Shown: positions 50,825 through 55,256 of the stretch, in pieces
Position numbering within the stretch: position 1 is the first letter of the stretch
Layout of the letters: every line of letters starts with the position of its first letter
Assembly: GCA_016212425.1 (NCBI GenBank)
Contig: JACRGJ010000094.1
Coordinates: 1-55,256 of the forward strand
Reading direction: 5' to 3'
Source: Micrococcales bacterium
GTDB lineage: Bacteria; Actinomycetota; Actinomycetes; Actinomycetales; Microbacteriaceae
DNA length: 55,256 nt
Made by a program: the position numbers and the translations under genes
The notes under the pieces: model-generated
Told to the model about the DNA's origin: nothing
What the model saw: only the letters and a program-made list of their open reading frames with translations
Databases searched by the model: none

Positions 50825-51846
50825 GCCAGCTCCATGGCGCCCTGCGCCACGAGCTCCTCGGCCACCCGCACCGCGACCTCGTGCGCCGGGTCGGCGGCGT
50901 CCTCGGGGTAGAGCGCGTGCGACGCGGTGACCCAGGTCGAGCCGTCCGGCGCGTAGACGCGCGCGGAGAGGAAGAGCAAGCCGTCTTCCAGCAGCGCGTG
51001 CGCGCCGATCGGCGCGGTGCAGCCGGCCCCGAGGGCGGCGAGCACGCCGCGCTCGGCATCCGTCGCGAGGCGCGAGGGCCGATGCTCGAGCTTCGCGGCG
51101 AGCCGCCGCTGGCCCTCCCGGGTCTCGATCGCGAGGGCGCCCTGACCCGGCGCGGTTGGCCAGTCGGTGAGGCCGAGCAGTGCCGCGATGGGCTCGAGAT
51201 GGTTCGTGCGCTCGAGCCCGGCGGCCGCGAGCACCAGCGCGTCGAGGGCGCGGTGCGGATCGTCGGTCTCGAGCCGTCCGAGCCGGGTGTCGACGTTCCC
51301 GCGGATGTCGACCACCTCGAGGTCCGGGCGGTGGGCGCGCAACTGCGCCTGCCGCCGCGGCGACCCGGTGCCGACCCGGCTTCCCGCGGGCAGCGCGTCG
51401 AGAGAGGACGTGCGGGACAACAGCTGTTGTCGCCCCCGACGCCCGGGATCCCCGCTGTTCTGGCCGACAACAGCTGTTGTCCCGGACCGCTCCGCCGCAG
51501 CGCGCGTCCCGGACCCCTCCGCCGGAGCTGCAGCGCCCAGCGCCGCTCGCACGCAGAGCGCGTCGCGGGCATCCGCGCGCTGCGGCACCGTGAGCTCGAT
51601 GCCCTCGGCGGGGAGCGCCGGGAGATCCTTCAGCGAGTGCACGAGCACGTCCACCTCGCCCGCGAGGAGGGCCTGGCGGAGCGCCCCCGCGAACACGCCC
51701 TGCCCGCCGATCTCCGTCAGCGACGCGGAGCTGCGGTCGCCCTCGGAGGCGATGGGGACGAGCTCCGCATCCGGGAGCCGCTGGGCCACCCAGCCCGCCT
51801 GGGCGAGGGCGAGCCGCGAGCCGCGGGTCCCGATGCGCAGGGTCAC
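50821..51846 (-). CDS. hemC: Hydroxymethylbilane synthase with in-frame palindromic insertion
   Basis: A 341-residue porphobilinogen deaminase. Domain 1 starts LRIGTRGSRLALAQAGWV; Arg-rich substrate region VGTGSPRRQAQL; DIRGNVDTRLGRL; cofactor Cys in GAGCTAPIGAHA. Bacterial enzymes are about 310 residues. The extra length lies at residues about 101-147, between DARDALC and SLDALPAGSRVGTG, where E. coli HemC has only about six residues. This is the domain 1/domain 2 junction. The insertion is encoded by two copies of GACAACAGCTGTTGTC and a 27-nt direct repeat, and reading frame is kept. GTG 51846 overlaps the hemH stop (GTGA). Confidence 0.93.
   Translation of the reverse strand: MTLRIGTRGSRLALAQAGWVAQRLPDAELVPIASEGDRSSASLTEIGGQGVFAGALRQALLAGEVDVLVHSLKDLPALPAEGIELTVPQRADARDALCVRAALGAAAPAEGSGTRAAAERSGTTAVVGQNSGDPGRRGRQQLLSRTSSLDALPAGSRVGTGSPRRQAQLRAHRPDLEVVDIRGNVDTRLGRLETDDPHRALDALVLAAAGLERTNHLEPIAALLGLTDWPTAPGQGALAIETREGQRRLAAKLEHRPSRLATDAERGVLAALGAGCTAPIGAHALLEDGLLFLSARVYAPDGSTWVTASHALYPEDAADPAHEVAVRVAEELVAQGAMELA
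51413..51484. repeat. Palindromic element, family 2, inverted pair inside hemC
   Basis: CGGGACAACAGCTGTTGTCG (51413-51432) and CGACAACAGCTGTTGTCCCG (51465-51484) are 20-bp inverted arms, each containing the 16-bp palindrome GACAACAGCTGTTGTC. The two cores are exactly 50 nt apart. The left arm plus following CGACGC and GGGATC blocks matches the intergenic copy at 7912-7957. It is read through by hemC, giving TTAVV for one copy and QQLL for the other. Confidence 0.9.
51481..51528 (-). repeat. 27-nt direct repeat within the hemC insertion
   Basis: CCCGGACCGCTCCGCCGCAGC (from 51481, first 20 shared positions) recurs from 51508 with the same CCCGGACC-CTCCGCCG-AGC pattern. The period of 27 nt equals nine codons, so the duplicated protein segment SGTRAAAER/SGT stays in frame. 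It adjoins the right palindrome arm and forms part of the same insertion. Confidence 0.7.
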
Positions 51847-53042
51847 GGGCGAAGGCCCGCCGCCGCCGGCTTGAACCCGGCCCGCACGTTCTCGCAGCAG
51901 CCGGGGCGGCACACGTCGTACCAGGGCCCGAGGTCCGTGACCGCCGGACGCTCGGCCGTCGGCACGCCCTGCACCCGCTCGAGCACGAGGTCGACGAGAC
52001 CGGACACGTAGGCGGGGTCGACGCCGGGCGTGGGGGTGCGCAGCGCGAGCACCCCGAGCTCCTGGGCGGTCTCCATCGCCTCGGTGTCGAGGTCCCAGAG
52101 CACCTCCATGTGGTCGCTCACGAAGCCGAGCGGCACGATCGCGAACGCCTTCGCCCCGGATGCGGCGTGCGCGCGCATCGCGTCGTTGATGTCCGGCTCG
52201 AGCCACGGCTGGCTCGGCGGCCCCGAACGCGACTGGTAGACCAGCTGGGTGACCACCCGGCCCTGCTCGCCGAGCTCGGACATCACCCAGTCCGCGACCG
52301 CCTGGTGCTGGGCGGCGTAGGCCCCCCCGGGTCCGAGGTCGCGGTCGCGCGGACCGGAACGCTCGGCATCCTGCACCGGGATGGAGTGCGTCGTGAACAG
52401 CACCCGGATCGCCGCATCCGCGAGTCCGCGAGCGCGGAGGTCAGCCAGCGCGTCGCGCACCCCCGTGAGGAAGGTCTGCGCGAAGCCGGGGTGGTCGAAG
52501 AACTGGCGCACCTTGTCGATGCGGATGCGGTCGCCCAAGCCCGTCTCGGTGAGAGCGCGCGCGTAGTCCTCGCGGTACTGGCGGCAGCTGGAGTACGAGC
52601 TGTACGCGCTCGTGGCCAACCCGATCAGCGTGGTGTAGCCGCGCGCATCCGCCTCCCGCAGCGCGTCGGAGAGGTACGGCTCCCAGTTCCGATTGCCCCA
52701 GAGCACCGGCAGGTCGATGCCGCGATCCGCGAGCTCCGCCTCGAGCGCGGCCTTGAGCGCGCGGTTCTGCGCGTTGATCGGGCTCACGCCGCCGAAGTGC
52801 CGGTAGTGGTGGGCGACCTCCTCGAGCCGCTCGTCCGGGATGCCGCGGCCCCGGGTGACATTGCGCAGGAACGGGATGACGTCGTCCTGCCCCTCCGGTC
52901 CGCCGAAGCCGGCGAGCAGGATCGCGTCGTAGGCCACAGGCTGCTCGACGTGCTCCGCACCGGATGCCGCGGCCTCCGTCGCGTAGAGGACCCGCTCGTC
53001 CTGCGCAGGCAGCCCGGTCGCCGGAAGCGCGGTGGAGGTCAC
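51843..53042 (-). CDS. hemH: Coproporphyrin ferrochelatase
   Basis: A 399-residue ferrochelatase of the actinobacterial coproporphyrin type (also called CpfC). It inserts iron into coproporphyrin III. Visible features are YDAILLAGFGGPEGQDDV, FGGVSPINAQNRAL, VLFTTHSIPVQDAE with the catalytic His region, and VPLGFVSDHMEVLWDLD. The cysteines of a probable [2Fe-2S] cluster are in SYSSCRQY and VCRPGCCENV, as in mycobacterial ferrochelatase. The GTG at 53042 overlaps the hemQ stop (GTGA). The first 36 residues form a family-variable leader. Confidence 0.94.
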   Translation of the reverse strand: MTSTALPATGLPAQDERVLYATEAAASGAEHVEQPVAYDAILLAGFGGPEGQDDVIPFLRNVTRGRGIPDERLEEVAHHYRHFGGVSPINAQNRALKAALEAELADRGIDLPVLWGNRNWEPYLSDALREADARGYTTLIGLATSAYSSYSSCRQYREDYARALTETGLGDRIRIDKVRQFFDHPGFAQTFLTGVRDALADLRARGLADAAIRVLFTTHSIPVQDAERSGPRDRDLGPGGAYAAQHQAVADWVMSELGEQGRVVTQLVYQSRSGPPSQPWLEPDINDAMRAHAASGAKAFAIVPLGFVSDHMEVLWDLDTEAMETAQELGVLALRTPTPGVDPAYVSGLVDLVLERVQGVPTAERPAVTDLGPWYDVCRPGCCENVRAGFKPAAAGLRP

Positions 53043-53707
53043 TGCAGCACGTCCAGCAGCTCGGTCCACTCGATCCGCCGGCCGGTGTAGAACGGGATCT
53101 CCTCGCGCACGTGCCGCCGGGCATCCGTGTACCGGAGGCGCCGCATCATGTCGACCAGGTCGATGAGCTCGTCGGACTCCAGGGCGAGGATCCACTCGTA
53201 GTCGCCCAGCCCGAACGCCGCCGTGGTGTTCGGCTGCACCTGCGGGAACTCGGATCCCTTCCGGCCGTGGTCCGCGAGCATCGCGCGCCGCTCGTCGTCG
53301 GGCAGGAGGTACCACTCGTAGCTGCGCACGAAGGGGTAGACGGTGAGCCAGCGCTTGGGCGGCAGCCCCTTCATGAACGAGGGGGAGTGGTCGCGGCTGA
53401 ACTCCGCCTCGCGGTGCACCCCCATCGCCGACCAGCTGAGCTCGAGCGAGGCGAAGGGCTCCACCCGGCGCAGCTCGCGGAGGGCATCCTGCAGCGACTC
53501 CGCCGATCCGCCGGTGAGCCACAGCATCACGTCGGCGTCGGCGCGCATCGCGGTGACGTCGTAGATGCCGCGGATGTCTACGCCGCTCTCCGCGACCTCG
53601 CCGAGCTTGCGCTCGAGACCGGACAGCGAGGCGCCGTGCACCTCGGTGCGGCGGAGGACGGTGTGGAGGGTCCAGCCGAGCCGGTCGGCGGGGGACTCGG
53701 AGGTCAT
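53039..53707 (-). CDS. hemQ: Hydrogen-peroxide-dependent heme synthase (coproheme decarboxylase)
   Basis: A 222-residue chlorite-dismutase-family protein that decarboxylates coproheme to heme b with H2O2. Typical segments are LTVYPFVRSYEWYLLPDDERRAML in parts (with the catalytic Tyr region), HGRKGSEFPQVQPNTTAAFG containing the axial His region, and DDYEWILALESDEL-like GDYEWILALES. Together with hemH and hemY it marks the coproporphyrin-dependent pathway of Gram-positives. The ATG at 53707 begins MTSESPADRLGW. It is separated from the upstream envelope genes by a terminator-like hairpin, so it probably has its own promoter. Confidence 0.95.
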   Translation of the reverse strand: MTSESPADRLGWTLHTVLRRTEVHGASLSGLERKLGEVAESGVDIRGIYDVTAMRADADVMLWLTGGSAESLQDALRELRRVEPFASLELSWSAMGVHREAEFSRDHSPSFMKGLPPKRWLTVYPFVRSYEWYLLPDDERRAMLADHGRKGSEFPQVQPNTTAAFGLGDYEWILALESDELIDLVDMMRRLRYTDARRHVREEIPFYTGRRIEWTELLDVLQ

Positions 53708-53770
53708 GCCCCCATTGTCGCCGCGGACGCCGAGAGGGTGCTAATCGGCCCCCAGCCGGCTCGCGGGTTC

Positions 53771-53798
53771 GGTGCGCCGGGGGGATTCGCGGCGCACC
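53771..53798 (-). terminator. Hairpin between DUF3618 gene and hemQ
   Basis: GGTGCGCCG (53771-53779) and CGGCGCACC (53790-53798) form a perfect 9-bp stem with a 10-nt loop, 13 nt after the DUF3618 stop codon in the direction of transcription. It would end the three-gene envelope unit before hemQ. Confidence 0.65.
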
Positions 53799-53810
53799 GG
53801 CGCCCGGAGA

Positions 53811-54038
53811 TCAGCTGCGTCGAGAGGCGACACCCCAGATGACGAGGCCCACGACCGCCAGGGCTGCGGCCGCCGCACCGACCAGGAAGGGCACCGGATT
53901 GTTCTCGTAGGAGTCGGAGGCCTGCTTGCTCCATGTGCCGACCTTCTTGGGGATGTTCACCCTGTCCTCGATCTGGTCGAGGGTGTCGGCGAGTCGCTGC
54001 CGGGCGTCGGCCGCGGCATCCTTCGCGCTATCGGTCAT
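53811..54038 (-). CDS. DUF3618-type small membrane protein
   Basis: A 75-residue protein with an N-terminal helical region (DAAADARQRLADTLDQIEDRVNIPKK) and one C-terminal transmembrane span (FLVGAAAAALAVVGLVIWGVA) followed by Arg-Arg-Ser. This is the layout of actinobacterial DUF3618 proteins, whose function is not known. The ATG at 54038 overlaps the holin-family gene stop by 4 nt, so translation is coupled. It is the last gene of a three-gene unit of membrane-associated proteins. Confidence 0.85.
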   Translation of the reverse strand: MTDSAKDAAADARQRLADTLDQIEDRVNIPKKVGTWSKQASDSYENNPVPFLVGAAAAALAVVGLVIWGVASRRS

Positions 54039-54508
54039 CGGTACTGCCCTCGCTTCCGCAGTCCCTTGATGGACTGCACATCCTTCTTCAGAGAGTCGAT
54101 CGCTTCGGTGGGCACCGGCGGCAATCCGCGTCGCAGCGTCCGCCACCCGATCAGCGCCAGCACGACCGCGACGATCAGCAGGAACGCCGAGACGATGAGC
54201 GCGGCGAGCCACGGCGGCATCACCTCGGCGAGGCCGAGGATGGCCGCGGTCAGCAGCGTGCCCACCATGAACAGCAGCACGGCGAGCGCGCCGACCAGGA
54301 GGCCGGCACCGATACCGAGCGACTTGAGCTTGCCGATCAGCTCGGTCTTGATCAGGTCGATCTCGGCACGCACGAGAGCGGTGACCAGCTGGGGCACCTC
54401 GGCGACGAGTTCCACGAGCGGGCGCTTCCGGGCGCGCGGAGCGGATGCGCGAGAGGCCGGGTCGCGCGGCGTCGCGGCGGACGGGTCGGGTGCCGGGACG
54501 TGGGACAT
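54035..54508 (-). CDS. Phage holin family (superfamily III) membrane protein
   Basis: A 157-residue protein with an N-terminal disordered, charged stretch, the amphipathic segment PQLVTALVRAEIDLIKTELIGKL and two long membrane spans (GLLVGALAVLLFMVGTLLTAAI and LAALIVSAFLLIVAVVLALIG, each about 20 residues). This is the actinobacterial chromosomal form of the holin-superfamily-III/DUF1469 family, not evidence for a prophage. It may take part in envelope organisation. It is coupled to the DUF3618 gene by an ATGA overlap. Confidence 0.85.
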   Translation of the reverse strand: MSHVPAPDPSAATPRDPASRASAPRARKRPLVELVAEVPQLVTALVRAEIDLIKTELIGKLKSLGIGAGLLVGALAVLLFMVGTLLTAAILGLAEVMPPWLAALIVSAFLLIVAVVLALIGWRTLRRGLPPVPTEAIDSLKKDVQSIKGLRKRGQYR

Positions 54509-54566
54509 GGGGTCTCCGCTTTCCGTGGGAGGGGCCCTCCGAGCCGTAGGCGGGAGGGTCGTCGGG

Positions 54567-54851
54567 TCAGGAGCTGGTGTCGGACGCGGCGGCGCGGGAA
54601 CCGCTCGAGCGGGACTTCCTCCCGGTGGCGGCGCTGACGACGCGGCGGGTTCCCTCGGCGGCCAGATCGGCGACGTCCGGGGCGTGATCCTTGACGAAGA
54701 CCTCCGCCTTGTCGACGGTGCGCTTCACCGTGGGGTTCGCCCAGAGTCGGTTCGCCGCGGTGGCGATCTGGGTGTAACGCTCGCGCCCGGCCTTCGCGCC
54801 GAGCACGTACCCGGCCGCGAGGCCGACTACGAAGATGATCTTGCCGCCCAT
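54567..54851 (-). CDS. YtxH-like small membrane-associated protein
   Basis: A 94-residue protein beginning MGGKIIFVVGLAAGYVLGAKAGRERY, an N-terminal membrane anchor with the GYVLGAKAGRERY motif typical of YtxH-like proteins. The rest is helical and lysine-rich with a Ser/Arg tail. It is commonly encoded next to holin-family and DUF3618 proteins in actinobacteria, as here. The function is unknown. The start at 54851 is the first ATG and gives the full anchor. Confidence 0.82.
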   Translation of the reverse strand: MGGKIIFVVGLAAGYVLGAKAGRERYTQIATAANRLWANPTVKRTVDKAEVFVKDHAPDVADLAAEGTRRVVSAATGRKSRSSGSRAAASDTSS

Positions 54852-54893
54852 GCGACTCCTCTTCCCTGTCCGTCGGTTGTCGAGGTCTCCACG

Positions 54894-55256
54894 CTAGGAC
54901 GGGGGCTCAGCGGGGTCGCCCGTTGCCAGGATCCGTCCAGCAGTTGCCCGGGCGGATGCGACGACGGCCGCCAGCCCAGTGCTCGGACCAGCCTCTCCCA
55001 CCTGATGCATTCCGTCAACGGCATGAGTCACGCCGACCGGTCGGCTCCATTCCGTCACGGCGCCGTCGATCACGGCCCCGATGCGGGTGCCGAGCAGCGT
55101 CTCGGCATCGGCCGTGGCCTGCGCGACCGGGTGGTCGGGACGACGGTCGTAGCTCAGTCGCAGCACGTGCCGCCCGCCGCTGCGCTCGGCGGGCCACGCC
55201 CACTTCGCGGTGGCGTGGGTCAACGCCCGAGCCTGCGTGCCGCGTGCGCCCTCGGC
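54894..55256 (-). CDS. hemY: Coproporphyrinogen III oxidase (HemY/CgoX type), C-terminal part
   Basis: The frame is open to the window edge, giving the last 120 residues of a protein whose start lies beyond 55256. The segment ARALTHATAKWAWPAE, then GGRHVLRLSYDRR and GPSTGLAAVVASARATAGRIL near the end, matches the C-terminus of FAD-dependent protoporphyrinogen/coproporphyrinogen oxidases. Such an enzyme oxidises coproporphyrinogen III to coproporphyrin III just before HemH and HemQ act. Its place at the head of the heme cluster supports the call. It is cut by the window, not broken. Confidence 0.78.
   Translation of the reverse strand, partial: AEGARGTQARALTHATAKWAWPAERSGGRHVLRLSYDRRPDHPVAQATADAETLLGTRIGAVIDGAVTEWSRPVGVTHAVDGMHQVGEAGPSTGLAAVVASARATAGRILATGDPAEPPS

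Noticed and set aside
50821-51846. hemC considered as a pseudogene because of the repeat insertion
   Set aside because: The frame is continuous, all catalytic motifs on both sides are present, and start and stop overlap the neighbours normally.
54035-54508. Holin-family gene as evidence for a prophage
   Set aside because: No other phage gene is present; this family is a common chromosomal membrane protein in actinobacteria.

Overview
The window reads as chromosomal DNA of a high-GC Gram-positive actinobacterium, most likely a member of the Microbacteriaceae. Evidence: very GC-rich coding sequence with many GTG starts and ATGA/GTGA stop-start overlaps; F420-dependent enzyme families; an actinobacterial-type polyprenol-phosphate mannosyltransferase; a coproporphyrin-dependent heme cluster (HemY, HemQ, HemH with Fe-S cysteines); and frequent GGATGC/GCATCC hexamers. 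I see no rRNA, tRNA, CRISPR array, transposase or prophage. The genus cannot be fixed from this sequence alone.

Layout. 0.2-3.6 kb (minus): a three-gene cassette of transglutaminase-like protein, alpha-E protein and circularly permuted ATP-grasp enzyme, the family set proposed to make a peptide-like product. 4.2-7.8 kb (minus): a nonulosonic (sialic-acid-like) sugar cassette of DUF6716 glycosyltransferase-like protein, NeuB-type synthase without a SAF domain, and NeuA-type cytidylyltransferase fused to a degenerate HAD domain. 8.1-21.1 kb: an L-rhamnose regulon with a divergent LacI regulator and a TGAATCGATTCA operator. It encodes an ABC importer, mutarotase, rhamnose isomerase, an additional fucose/arabinose-isomerase-like protein, an aldolase-dehydrogenase fusion and rhamnulokinase. 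An antisense DUF2442/DUF4160 gene pair interrupts it, and a VapBC pair follows. 21.8-24.8 kb: an FAH-family hydrolase divergent from a GntR regulator and an FMN-dependent L-lactate dehydrogenase; these can take up the lactate branch of deoxy-sugar breakdown.

24.9-31.6 kb holds mixed metabolic genes: LLM oxidoreductase, an unknown protein, SGNH hydrolase, F420-type reductase, acyl-CoA dehydrogenase-like protein, VanZ, kynureninase and Ppm1. 31.9-38.4 kb is an arginine/ornithine/proline-to-glutamate block (RocD, a dimethylargininase/arginine-dihydrolase-like enzyme, an Lrp regulator and PutA). 38.5-47.5 kb carries an FAD oxidoreductase, thioesterase, a cystine-type amino-acid ABC importer, an AlkA-like glycosylase, phosphofructokinase, a lower-GC acetyltransferase, a quinone-type reductase and a DUF1304 membrane protein. 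47.6-55.3 kb (minus) is a heme cluster, hemL-hemB-hemD-hemC-hemH-hemQ and the 3' end of hemY, with three small envelope genes between hemQ and hemY.

The most unusual signals are two families of small dispersed palindromic elements. One is about 72 nt long with CGTTCGTCGGAG arms and occurs four times between genes. The other has the 16-nt core GACAACAGCTGTTGTC; it occurs once between genes and twice, as an inverted pair, inside an in-frame insertion of roughly 44 residues in hemC. The core is free of stop codons in every frame, so this looks like a protein-tolerated palindromic element, comparable in behaviour to the Rickettsia palindromic elements.
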